A stretch of 10,902 nt of DNA from Chloroflexota bacterium (GCA_026389635.1 JAPLHM010000195.1:1-10902), one strand, 5' to 3'; positions 1-6,700 are shown, numbered from the stretch's first letter. Notes: generated by a model not told the origin, from the sequence alone. Program-made: numbers and translations.

Positions 1-62
1 AGCACGCCTGCCGTGATAGCCAGGGCAATCAGCAGTATGAAGATGATGGTTATGTATGACAT
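1..62 (-). CDS. N-terminus of a membrane protein, cut by the window edge
   Basis: An ATG at 62-60 on the minus strand opens a frame that stays open to the window edge. It encodes M-S-Y followed by an almost unbroken run of Ile, Leu, Phe, Ala and Val (about residues 4-20), which is a classic N-terminal transmembrane segment or signal anchor. It begins 10 bp after the stop of the response regulator gene on the same strand, so it is probably the next gene of that operon. No strong Shine-Dalgarno is visible; the best is GACCGGG. A sensor kinase with an N-terminal membrane anchor would fit next to a response regulator, but 20 codons cannot show that. It could equally be a short membrane protein. 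Confidence 0.45.
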   Translation of the reverse strand, partial: MSYITIIFILLIALAITAGV

Positions 63-72
63 GTCAGCCCGG

Positions 73-738
73 TCAGCTCAGGTCCTTGAGGCTCAGCCAG
101 TTCCTCTTCATGGCCTCGACCACCGCCTCCGTCCGCGAACCAACCCCCAGTTTGCTGAAAATGGTCCTCAGGTGGCTCTCTATGGTGCTCACGCTCAGGT
201 GAAGTTCATGGGCTATGGCATTGTTGCTTAGGCCGCCGGCCGCTAATTTGAGCACGCTTATCTCCCGCTCGCTGAGCAGGTCCGGTGAGGGCTCTTCCGG
301 GGCATCACCCTTGCCCGCGCGGAATTTCTGCAGCACCTTCTTGGCAATATTGGGGTGAAGCACTGACTCACCTCTATGCACTGCTTTTATGGCATCCACC
401 AGGTCGGACACTCCGACATCCTTCAGCAGGTAGCCGGCGGCGCCGGCTGACAGCACAGAGAAAATGTACTGCTCATCGTCATAGGCGGTGAGTACCAGTA
501 TGGCTACGGCAGGGTGAAACGCCTTGATTTGCCTGGTCGCCTCGATCCCGTTCAGCCTGGGCATGGCCACGTCCATGAGGATTACATCCGGCCTCAGCTC
601 CCTGGCCAGCCTGACTGCCTCTTCGCCGTTGCTCGCCTCACCGACAACATTGAACTCGGGTTCACGCGTCAACGATTCGCGGATGCTCTCCCGCACAACA
701 GCATGGTCCTCGGCCAGTAGTATCTTTATCGAATCCAA
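73..738 (-). CDS. NarL/FixJ-family response regulator (REC + LuxR-type HTH)
   Basis: This 221-residue DNA-binding response regulator has the usual length and layout of the NarL/FixJ family. The receiver domain (about residues 4-120) has the acidic pair E10-D11, phospho-acceptor D56 (in ILMDVAMP), T84 and K106. A linker of about 30 residues leads to a LuxR/GerE-type helix-turn-helix (about 154-213) with LSEREISVLKLAAGG and a recognition helix around STIESHLRTIFSKLGVGSR. The start is TTG at 738: an in-frame stop lies six codons upstream, no ATG precedes D2, and AAGG sits a few bases ahead. The cognate histidine kinase is not visible, although the truncated membrane protein just downstream might be one. 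The divergently transcribed ABC transporter is a plausible target by position only. Family assignment is very secure; the regulon and stimulus are unknown. Confidence 0.95.
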   Translation of the reverse strand: MDSIKILLAEDHAVVRESIRESLTREPEFNVVGEASNGEEAVRLARELRPDVILMDVAMPRLNGIEATRQIKAFHPAVAILVLTAYDDEQYIFSVLSAGAAGYLLKDVGVSDLVDAIKAVHRGESVLHPNIAKKVLQKFRAGKGDAPEEPSPDLLSEREISVLKLAAGGLSNNAIAHELHLSVSTIESHLRTIFSKLGVGSRTEAVVEAMKRNWLSLKDLS

Positions 739-768
739 CTCAACCTTATCCCGTTAAAATTTGCAGTA

Positions 769-798
769 AGTATACAACTGCGCTTAAGCGCAAGTAAA
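769..798 (-). promoter_or_regulatory. Sigma70-like promoter of the response regulator gene
   Basis: On the minus strand TTTACT (798-793) is followed after 18 bp by TATACT (774-769). The -35 matches the consensus at 4 of 6 positions and the -10 at 5 of 6. Transcription would start near 762, giving a leader of about 24 nt before the TTG start. The spacer is mostly a perfect 14-bp palindrome (779-792). This is pattern matching only. Confidence 0.5.
779..792. repeat. Perfect 14-bp palindrome, candidate operator
   Basis: The sequence TGCGCTTAAGCGCA is its own reverse complement with no spacer. It lies in the 130-bp gap between the divergent response regulator and ABC permease genes, inside the spacer of the response regulator's putative promoter. 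A protein dimer bound here would cover that promoter and could also affect the divergent gene. Autoregulation by the response regulator is possible, but any dimeric regulator could be the ligand. Confidence 0.45.
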
Positions 799-868
799 AT
801 ATCTCCAGTTCCTCTGGTAAACAGGCTATTGAATATTTCTCCCGTACACAATAGACTTTAGGCATATT

Positions 869-2035
869 TTGATAAATATCTTATTAACGCTCAGGATCGC
901 TGTCCGCTTCCTGCGCTCCAATCCGTGGCAGACTGCGCTGATAACCTGCGGAATGGCAGTGGCAGTATCGATCCAGGTCTTCGTCGGGCTGCTCATCGGC
1001 AGCCTGCAATCCAGCCTGGTGGAGAGCACGGTGCGCAACTCGCCGCAGGTGACCATTTCATCCGGCACCAGGGTAGCGTCAATATTCGACTGGGACAAGA
1101 TTATAGACACAGTGCAGCGCACCGGCCTTATCACAGCCGCTTCGCCGGTAACCGCCGGCAGCGCCACAACCGTTAAGGATGCAAAGACCATCCCCCTTTT
1201 GTTGAAGGGAGTCCACGTGGAAGAAGCCGACCGCATATACGGACTGAGGGAGGCTGTTTACGCGGGTGACCTTTACGTAGGCAGCCGTGACGCCCTGATC
1301 GGCCGCGAGTTGGCCGCCGAATTGAAGGCGGGGGTCGGAGACAGGCTGACCGTGGTGCTTCCGAATGGAAACGAAACCATCTTCAACATCACCGGCCTTT
1401 ACGACCTGGGCACGGCCTCGGTAAACAAGACATGGGTCATTGCCAACATGCGCACTGTGCAGCAGTTGCTCGGCCTGCCCGGGCGTATAACCTCTATCGA
1501 GATATCGGTGCCCAATGTGTTCTCCGCTGACAGCGTGGCAGCGCATCTGGAAACGGAACTGAACAACAGCGACCTCAAGATAGACAACTGGAAGGACCAG
1601 AACAAGGAACTGATGGGTGCACTGCGCAGCCAGGGCGTCTCCAGCACCATCATACAGGTGGTCATAATCTTCTCCGTCATCATCGCAATTTCCAGTGTCC
1701 TGGCCATCACGGTCCTGCAGAAGTCACGCCAGATAGGCATACTCAAGGCCATGGGCATTAAAGACCTGTCTGCCTCAATGATCTTTATTTTCGAGGGACT
1801 GCTGGTTGGCCTGGCCGGCTCCCTGCTGGGGGTGGGCCTGGGGCTGGGGTTGCTTTACGGGTTCGACTCTTTCTCCTCCGGCCCGGGCGCCGGCAACACC
1901 ATCAAAATAACTATCGATTACGGATTCGTTCTTCTCTCCTGGGCCATAGCGGTAGCCGCGTCCACGCTGGCCGGGCTCCTGGCCGCCAGGCGCTCACTGA
2001 AGCTGAACCCCATTGATGTCATCAGGGAAGGCTGA
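869..2035 (+). CDS. ABC transporter permease, MacB/LolC/DevC (FtsX-like) family
   Basis: A 388-residue permease with the family topology. There is one N-terminal transmembrane helix (about 22-44), a large extracytoplasmic MacB-PCD-type domain (about 48-250), then three C-terminal helices (about 259-283, 302-332, 351-373) forming the FtsX domain. Family landmarks are RQIGILKAMG (about 288-297) after the second helix and the terminal LNPIDVIREG. Such proteins pair with a separate ATPase and couple ATP hydrolysis to extrusion or release of lipids, lipoproteins, peptides or drugs from the outer membrane leaflet. The start is TTG at 869 with AGG six bases ahead; an in-frame stop lies at 830-832 and no ATG is available before the first helix. 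A weak promoter-like pair TTGAAT (829-834) / TAGACT (852-857) precedes it. The stop abuts the ATPase start. The substrate cannot be read from sequence, and no membrane fusion protein is next to it. Confidence 0.88.
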   Translation: MINILLTLRIAVRFLRSNPWQTALITCGMAVAVSIQVFVGLLIGSLQSSLVESTVRNSPQVTISSGTRVASIFDWDKIIDTVQRTGLITAASPVTAGSATTVKDAKTIPLLLKGVHVEEADRIYGLREAVYAGDLYVGSRDALIGRELAAELKAGVGDRLTVVLPNGNETIFNITGLYDLGTASVNKTWVIANMRTVQQLLGLPGRITSIEISVPNVFSADSVAAHLETELNNSDLKIDNWKDQNKELMGALRSQGVSSTIIQVVIIFSVIIAISSVLAITVLQKSRQIGILKAMGIKDLSASMIFIFEGLLVGLAGSLLGVGLGLGLLYGFDSFSSGPGAGNTIKITIDYGFVLLSWAIAVAASTLAGLLAARRSLKLNPIDVIREG

Positions 2036-2722
2036 ATGACAAACATTGTTGAGCTGAAAAAAGTGGATAAGGTGTACCGCGGGGCTGTCGATACTCACGT
2101 GCTCTTCAGCATCGACCTATCATTCGAGCAGGGCTCCTTCAACTCCATCGTAGGCGAATCAGGCAGCGGCAAGTCCACGCTGCTCAATATTATGGGCACC
2201 CTCGACAGGCCCACGGCAGGGGAACTGTGGCTGGAGGGCCGCTCCACCTCATCTCTCAACGCCGACAGTATGGCGGAACTGCGCAACCGCTCTATAGGCT
2301 TTGTTTTCCAGTTCCATTACCTGCTGCCTGAATTCAGCGCCCTGGAAAATGTGTTGATGCCCTACCTCATTGGCAACCGGAAGGCTGGCGCCGGCGTAAA
2401 GAAGAGGGCGGAAGAGCTTCTCGACCTGATGGGCATCGCCAGGGTAAAAAACAACATGGCCAACAAAATGTCAGGCGGCCAGCAGCAGCGCACTGCTATC
2501 GCCCGCGCCCTGATGAACAACCCAAAAATTTTCCTGGCGGATGAGCCGACCGGCAACCTTGATTCGGAGAATACGGCGGTGATATACAGGATATTGCGGG
2601 ACGTGAACCGGCAGTTCGGGACCACATTCATTATCATCACGCATGACCGCCGCATCGCCGAGCAGACGGACAGGATAGTGAAGATCAAGGATGGGCGGAT
2701 CGCTACGGATTTATTGAGATAA
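2036..2722 (+). CDS. ABC transporter ATP-binding protein, LolD/MacB/DevA type
   Basis: A complete 228-residue cytoplasmic nucleotide-binding subunit. Motifs appear in order: Walker A GESGSGKST (40-48), Q-loop Q92 in FVFQFHYLLPEFSALENV, signature MSGGQQQR (145-152), Walker B IFLADE (165-170), D-loop GNLD (173-176) and the H-loop His203 in IITHD. The Q-loop context followed by a leucine-rich LLPEF stretch is typical of the LolD/MacB branch. The ATG directly follows the permease TGA (TGAATG), with a purine-rich AGGGAAGG inside the permease's last codons serving as ribosome binding site, so the two are translationally coupled and form one transporter. It ends 93 bp before the end of the convergent DUF4239 gene. 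The export family is secure; the cargo is unknown. Confidence 0.95.
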   Translation: MTNIVELKKVDKVYRGAVDTHVLFSIDLSFEQGSFNSIVGESGSGKSTLLNIMGTLDRPTAGELWLEGRSTSSLNADSMAELRNRSIGFVFQFHYLLPEFSALENVLMPYLIGNRKAGAGVKKRAEELLDLMGIARVKNNMANKMSGGQQQRTAIARALMNNPKIFLADEPTGNLDSENTAVIYRILRDVNRQFGTTFIIITHDRRIAEQTDRIVKIKDGRIATDLLR

Positions 2723-2728
2723 TTAAGC

Positions 2729-2755
2729 GCCGGTTAATCGCGTATACACACCGGC
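2729..2755. repeat. Inverted repeat between convergent genes
   Basis: GCCGGT (2729-2734) and ACCGGC (2750-2755) form 6-bp arms around a 15-base loop that itself contains GTATAC. It lies just after the ABC ATPase stop, in the 93-bp gap before the converging DUF4239 gene end. No run of T follows on either strand, so it is at best a weak or factor-assisted terminator. Nothing else is visible in this gap. Confidence 0.25.
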
Positions 2756-2815
2756 AAATGGCAAATACATGCGGTCTGTTGCCCTCGATCAACCAATCAT
2801 CAGTGCGTGCCCTCA

Positions 2816-3604
2816 TCAGGGCCTAAGGAGTGTCAGCACCTGCTGGAAGGGAGCTACAGAGATGCTCAGATCCCCGCTGTAGGGGAAATCCATTAGCAGG
2901 ATGGTGAAAAGGATGAGCACTATCAGTACCGCCAGCATGGTAGTCATGGTAAGCTGCGCAAAAAGGTTCTGAGACCCGAAGAAGAGGGTGAAAACCACCG
3001 TGATAATACCGCCTAAGAGAAGCACGAACCATAGCGAAGGGTGCAGGCCCGACCCGGCATCCTGAATACGCTGCCTCCTCATCTCTACGGCATTGTTCAT
3101 CTTTTCTAACATTTCGCTGAAAAATATCTTCTCCCCTTCGGTTTTAGGATCAAATTTTGCTGTTATTTCCCAGACCTTGTCGGCCGCCGCCTGAGACTCC
3201 GCACTCCTCAGACCTTTTTGCATCTGAGGCCACTCATATTTGATCAGTGCATCAATGTAAGTGGCGTTGGCATCAATGAACTGGCTTCTGAAGGGTTCGG
3301 ACAATCCACCGGCATCGCGGTACATTTCGGCAAAATAGTTGGCTTCCGCCACTGTATTGTTCTGCGCCTTGTCGAAGTCCTGCCAGACAATCACCAGCAC
3401 AAAGGCTAACATAACCGCATAGATTACCCCGATGGTGCTGAAAATAGGGCCGGCGATATCATGGTGTTCTTTAAATTTCCTGATGTCCACCAGGTGGCGC
3501 ACCAGCAACACACCTCCCACGGCTGTACCCACGGCTATGGCCAGCATCACAGCAGCGATCACCCAGGTCGGGATATTCAGCAGTATCCATTGCGGTAATG
3601 GCAT
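2816..3604 (-). CDS. DUF4239 (bestrophin-like domain) membrane protein
   Basis: A 262-residue integral membrane protein with the layout of the DUF4239 family. Two N-terminal helices (about 12-35 and 53-74) flank a charged HLVDIRKFKEHHDIAG segment. A soluble, largely helical middle (about 75-188) follows, then two C-terminal helices (about 190-210 and 219-239). The tail MDFPYSGDLSISVAPFQ matches the family's typical C-terminal [P][FY]SGD signature. The function of the family is not established; ion channel activity has been suggested only by distant resemblance to bestrophins. The start is ATG at 3604, backed by GAGGTG a few bases upstream and a strong promoter at 3661-3633. A longer reading from a TTG at 3661 would begin at the promoter's -35 box and is rejected. 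It appears monocistronic. Confidence 0.82.
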   Translation of the reverse strand: MPLPQWILLNIPTWVIAAVMLAIAVGTAVGGVLLVRHLVDIRKFKEHHDIAGPIFSTIGVIYAVMLAFVLVIVWQDFDKAQNNTVAEANYFAEMYRDAGGLSEPFRSQFIDANATYIDALIKYEWPQMQKGLRSAESQAAADKVWEITAKFDPKTEGEKIFFSEMLEKMNNAVEMRRQRIQDAGSGLHPSLWFVLLLGGIITVVFTLFFGSQNLFAQLTMTTMLAVLIVLILFTILLMDFPYSGDLSISVAPFQQVLTLLRP

Positions 3605-3632
3605 ATTCACCTCGCTTCCGTATTCAGCCTCT

Positions 3633-3661
3633 ATTAGACTACTGCTGACACAGTTCGTCAA
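3633..3661 (-). promoter_or_regulatory. Sigma70-like promoter of the DUF4239 gene
   Basis: On the minus strand TTGACG (3661-3656) and TCTAAT (3638-3633) are separated by exactly 17 bp, each matching consensus at 5 of 6 positions. The expected start near 3626 leaves a leader of about 22 nt with the GAGGTG ribosome binding site before the ATG at 3604. This position independently supports the shorter start of the gene. Confidence 0.65.
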
Positions 3662-3670
3662 ACTGTGCAG
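3645..3670. repeat. Dyad spanning the -35 box, candidate operator
   Basis: CACAGTT (3649-3655) and AACTGTG (3661-3667) are perfect 7-bp inverted arms around a 5-base centre. With one bulged A the match extends to CTG/CAG (3645-3670). The centre coincides with the -35 element of the DUF4239 promoter, so a bound dimer would block RNA polymerase. No T-run follows on either strand, which argues against an intrinsic terminator for the upstream dehydrogenase gene. Confidence 0.45.
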
Positions 3671-3759
3671 ATTTGCAAGTCCGGGCCGGTACTCATATTA
3701 TCCTCCAATCCGAGCACCAGTTGCCACAGGCCGTGAAATTGCAGCGTTACCGACGCCAT
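3658..3759 (-). CDS. Possible small ORF (33 or 12 codons), unproven
   Basis: Between the dehydrogenase fusion and the DUF4239 promoter a minus-strand frame runs from ATG 3759 to TGA 3660-3658 (33 residues). An internal ATG at 3696 has a much better ribosome binding site, GGAGGA at 3706-3701, and would give a 12-residue peptide (MSTGPDLQICTV). No motif is recognisable, and the stop overlaps the -35 box of the next gene. It might be a leader peptide, the remnant of a decayed gene, or chance. The strong SD-ATG pair is the only reason to list it. Confidence 0.2.
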   Translation of the reverse strand: MASVTLQFHGLWQLVLGLEDNMSTGPDLQICTV

Positions 3760-3771
3760 CAACTTTCGTCT

Positions 3772-6432
3772 CTAATAAGCCTGCTTATACACTTCCAGTA
3801 CCTCATTCGGATCGCTGACCGGACGTCCGTTAAATATGACCGCTGTATCGGCGATGGCATGGAAGGCGCAGATTGGCAGGTTCTCCTCAGGCACGCCGAC
3901 GTCGCGCAGCCTCAGCGGGTGTCCCGCCTTTTTCATCAGGGCTTCTATCGCGTCAGCGGCCGCCAGAGCCGCATCGCGCTCTGACATCCCGGTTGTGTTT
4001 ACGCCCATGGCCTGTGCGACCTGGGCCAGCTTGTCAGCGCAATGGTCAACGTTATAGCGCATCACCTTGGGCAGAAGGATGCCGCAGGCCGCACCATGAT
4101 GGACATGGTGAAGTGCACCGATAGTATGCGCCATACCGTGCGCCAGTCCGACCTGTGGAATGGTAAAGGCCCAGCCGGCCATGGTGGCCGCCACTTGCAG
4201 ATTGATCCTGGCCTTTTCATTCTTCCCATCTTTCACGGCAAGGGGAAGGTTTTCATTGATCAGCCTGATGGCCTGCAGCGCCATGCCGTCGCAGATCAGG
4301 TTAGACATGATACTGGTCATGGCCTCAATTGCATGCGTCATGGCATCCATTGCCGTAGTTACCGTCAATAATTTAGGCAGCCCCAGGGTGAAACGCGGGT
4401 CAAGGATAGCCACATTCGGTATGATCTTGGGGTCCACGATGAACAACTTGCGGCCGGCGCCGTGGCTGGTAAGGACGGCAATATTGGTCACTTCGCTGCC
4501 TGTACCCGAGGTTGTCGGGATGGCGATGTGAGGTGTTTGCGGCTCGGTCAGCACCATGAAGTTAAGGTAATCGTTGGCTTTGCCGCCGTTCTTGAGGGTA
4601 ACGCAGACACCTTTGGCAGTATCTATGACGCTGCCGCCGCCCACGCTCACGATGCAGTCGGCCTTCAACTCCCTTGCCGCCTCAGTGGCGGCATCCACTG
4701 CTTCAAGGTCAGGGTCCGCCGGGATTTTGTCGAATACGCCGATACAGAAATCCGCCAGAGCATTTTTAACTAAATCGGCGAGCCCGGCCGCTTTCACACC
4801 CGGATCGGTGAGAATAAGCGCTCGTTTACAGCCCAGGTCCACGATGGCCTTGCTGATTGAAGACAGGGCACCGTGTCCGGCTACGACGTTGGTGGGGCAG
4901 CTATATCCAAATCCATCTACTTTCTTATAGTCAGACAGCGACTGGAAAAACATATTCGTTTGGTTATGGGCCATGGAGTTTACATGGATACGCTTCATCT
5001 GCGTATATTCATGCAGGCACTCCATGCCGAAATCACGTCCGATGCCGGACTGCTTGTAGCCACCGAACGGGCAGAAGTCCGAGAAAATATGGTAATTGTT
5101 GATCCACATCGTGCCGGTGCGGACGCCGGCGGCCGCACGCTCGGCCCGGGCGGTGTTGCTGGAAAATACACCGCCGGCCAGGCCGTAGATGGAATCGTTG
5201 GCAATGGCCACGGCTTCCTCGTCACTGTCGTATTTGATGACGCAGACAACCGGACCGAAGATCTCCTCCTGCGCAATGCGCATCTTGTTATTGGCGTTGG
5301 CAAAGATGGTTGGAGCGTAGTAGTTGCCCTCGGGCATACCGGGTACCTCAACACGTTTGCCGCCCGTTATCAGCTCTGCCCCTTCTTCCTTGCCAATTTT
5401 AACATAGCGCTCGACGGTGGCCAGTTGTTCCTTACTGACCAGGGGGCCCAGGTGGGATGTGGGATCGAGCTGGTATCCGACGCGCAACATTTCTGCGCGT
5501 TTCTTCATTTTATCAATGAACTGATCGTACATCTTCGACGGGACCAGTACCCTGGTACCCGATGAACATACCTGCCCCTGATGGAAGAATGTGCCAAAGC
5601 AGGCGCCTTCCACGGCCAGGTCCATATCAGCGTCATCGAGGATGATATTGGCCGACTTGCCGCCCAGTTCCAGCGATACCTTTTTCACAGTAGCGGAGGC
5701 CATTCTCATGATCTCCCGTCCGATTTCCGTGCTTCCGGTAAAAGCTATTTTGTCCACATCTGGATGGGTGCAGAGCACTTTGCCCAGCTCACCGCCGGGA
5801 CCCGGGATGACATTTATCACGCCGTCAGGTATGCCCGCAGCTTTGGCAGCTTCAGCTAAAATACAGGCTGTCAACGGGGTAACCGAAGCCGGTTTCAAAA
5901 CTATTGTATTACCCATGCAGAGGGCCGGGGTGATCTTCCAGATGGCTATGTACATGGGGTAGTTCCAGGGGACTATGCCCACGCATACCCCTATCGGCTC
6001 CCTGCGGATATATTCACGGCCGGGCGCAAAGGCATTGCCTGAGACAGGTATCTCCTCTTCCCAGGGGAACTTGGTGGCCGCGGCCAGGCTCAAATTGCGC
6101 AATAAGGTGACGCTGATAAGCGGCATGAATTTGGCCAGCGATATTATTTGTCCTGCATCCATTGATTCCGTAGCGGCCAGGCGCAGCCCCTGCCGGGCAA
6201 CCTGGTCGGCGAAATCCTGGACCTTGGCCATGCGTGCCTTTACAGGCATCCTGCTCCACTCGCCCTTATCAAAAGCCCGGCGCGCCGCTGCAATGGCGGC
6301 TACCGCATCTTCCTTGCCCGCCTGCGCTACCGTAGCAATAGGCGCTCCCGAGCCCGGGTCGATCGATTGGAATGTTTTCCCACTTGCCGCATCCACAAAT
6401 TCACCATTGATAAACAGCTTGTATTGCTCCAA
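3772..6432 (-). CDS. Aldehyde dehydrogenase - iron-type alcohol dehydrogenase fusion
   Basis: An 886-residue protein with two complete enzymes in one frame. Residues about 1-484 are a classical NAD(P)-dependent aldehyde dehydrogenase: PWNYP with N157, K180 in IVLKPAS, GSTEIG (233-238), general base E255 in LELGGKS, catalytic C289 in GQVCSSG, and E390 in EEIFGP. Residues about 500-886 are a full group III iron-dependent alcohol dehydrogenase: GGGS (598-601), PTTSGTGSE (639-647), and expected metal ligands D696, H700, H765 and H779, with conserved H769. The join is a linker of about 15 residues around M487, which lacks its own ribosome binding site. Translation starts at TTG 6432, with AGGAGG six bases upstream. 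The order mimics AdhE, but the E255/C289 pair points to an acid-forming, not CoA-acylating, ALDH, so alcohol to aldehyde to carboxylate is the expected direction. The substrate is unknown; the ALDH half resembles betaine-aldehyde-type enzymes only in general terms. Cytoplasmic; no signal peptide is seen. Divergent from the corrinoid operon. Confidence 0.93.
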   Translation of the reverse strand: MEQYKLFINGEFVDAASGKTFQSIDPGSGAPIATVAQAGKEDAVAAIAAARRAFDKGEWSRMPVKARMAKVQDFADQVARQGLRLAATESMDAGQIISLAKFMPLISVTLLRNLSLAAATKFPWEEEIPVSGNAFAPGREYIRREPIGVCVGIVPWNYPMYIAIWKITPALCMGNTIVLKPASVTPLTACILAEAAKAAGIPDGVINVIPGPGGELGKVLCTHPDVDKIAFTGSTEIGREIMRMASATVKKVSLELGGKSANIILDDADMDLAVEGACFGTFFHQGQVCSSGTRVLVPSKMYDQFIDKMKKRAEMLRVGYQLDPTSHLGPLVSKEQLATVERYVKIGKEEGAELITGGKRVEVPGMPEGNYYAPTIFANANNKMRIAQEEIFGPVVCVIKYDSDEEAVAIANDSIYGLAGGVFSSNTARAERAAAGVRTGTMWINNYHIFSDFCPFGGYKQSGIGRDFGMECLHEYTQMKRIHVNSMAHNQTNMFFQSLSDYKKVDGFGYSCPTNVVAGHGALSSISKAIVDLGCKRALILTDPGVKAAGLADLVKNALADFCIGVFDKIPADPDLEAVDAATEAARELKADCIVSVGGGSVIDTAKGVCVTLKNGGKANDYLNFMVLTEPQTPHIAIPTTSGTGSEVTNIAVLTSHGAGRKLFIVDPKIIPNVAILDPRFTLGLPKLLTVTTAMDAMTHAIEAMTSIMSNLICDGMALQAIRLINENLPLAVKDGKNEKARINLQVAATMAGWAFTIPQVGLAHGMAHTIGALHHVHHGAACGILLPKVMRYNVDHCADKLAQVAQAMGVNTTGMSERDAALAAADAIEALMKKAGHPLRLRDVGVPEENLPICAFHAIADTAVIFNGRPVSDPNEVLEVYKQAY

Positions 6433-6460
6433 CTTGACCCTCCTCTTAAATTCTTAATAA

Positions 6461-6485
6461 GCACAGGCCTCCGCCCGACCTGTGC
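6461..6485 (-). promoter_or_regulatory. Leader hairpin upstream of the dehydrogenase fusion
   Basis: GCACAGG (6461-6467) and CCTGTGC (6479-6485) are perfect 7-bp arms around an 11-base loop. It lies about 28 nt before the TTG start and inside the roughly 100-nt leader predicted from the promoter at 6571-6543. It may be an mRNA stem-loop affecting stability or translation, or a protein-binding dyad. No recognised riboswitch consensus is visible around it. Confidence 0.4.
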
Positions 6486-6542
6486 CAGACTCTAATTTAA
6501 CTTGCGGAATTGTCCTTTCGCCCATTTTACGTATGATTGGCC

Positions 6543-6571
6543 ATTTTAGATAGCTCTCCCGCGCATGTCAA
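6543..6571 (-). promoter_or_regulatory. Near-consensus sigma70 promoter for the dehydrogenase fusion
   Basis: On the minus strand a perfect TTGACA (6571-6566) is followed after exactly 17 bp by TAAAAT (6548-6543), 5 of 6 to the -10 consensus. Transcription would start near 6536, giving an untranslated leader of about 100 nt that contains the hairpin at 6461-6485. Its -35 faces that of the divergent promoter at 6603, with 31 bp between them. Confidence 0.7.
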
Positions 6572-6602
6572 CAATTGAACCCCTGAGCGTGTAAAGGCCG
6601 GC

Positions 6603-6631
6603 TTGTAACTGCCGCCCCTTATTTGTAGAAT
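6603..6631 (+). promoter_or_regulatory. Sigma70-like promoter for the corrinoid/methyltransferase operon
   Basis: TTGTAA (6603-6608, 4 of 6) and TAGAAT (6626-6631, 5 of 6) are separated by 17 bp. The expected start near 6638 leaves a leader of about 63 nt before the ATG at 6701. It stands back to back with the stronger minus-strand promoter, leaving 31 bp between the two -35 boxes where one regulator could act on both. I see no cobalamin-riboswitch-like conserved box in the leader. Confidence 0.5.
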
Positions 6632-6700
6632 GTAAACTGTATTTCCACAACGCACGGCCGGGCGCAACTGCCTGCCGTCAACGAAACCGGAGGTCTGCGC

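Noticed and set aside
826..1236. Minus-strand open frame across the start of the ABC permease
   Set aside because: It overlaps the permease coding region and the divergent promoter area and has no recognisable product.
3605..3661. A longer DUF4239 protein starting at TTG 3661
   Set aside because: That codon overlaps the -35 box of a good promoter, and the ATG at 3604 has a clear GAGGTG ribosome binding site.
4873..5565. A 230-codon plus-strand open frame opposite the aldehyde dehydrogenase domain
   Set aside because: The minus strand encodes an unbroken, motif-rich ALDH here; the plus frame has no recognisable domain and is a GC-codon shadow.
3772..6432. Naming the fusion adhE
   Set aside because: Domain order agrees, but the ALDH half has the Glu general base and motifs of hydrolytic ALDHs, not those of the CoA-acylating AdhE domain.
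6522..6548. Direct repeat CCATTTTA at 6522-6529 and 6541-6548
   Set aside because: Only 8 bp long and AT-rich, with the second copy forming the -10 box; it is likely chance.
6572..6700. A cobalamin riboswitch ahead of the corrinoid gene
   Set aside because: The leader from the predicted start is only about 63 nt, and no B12-box-like conserved segment is visible.
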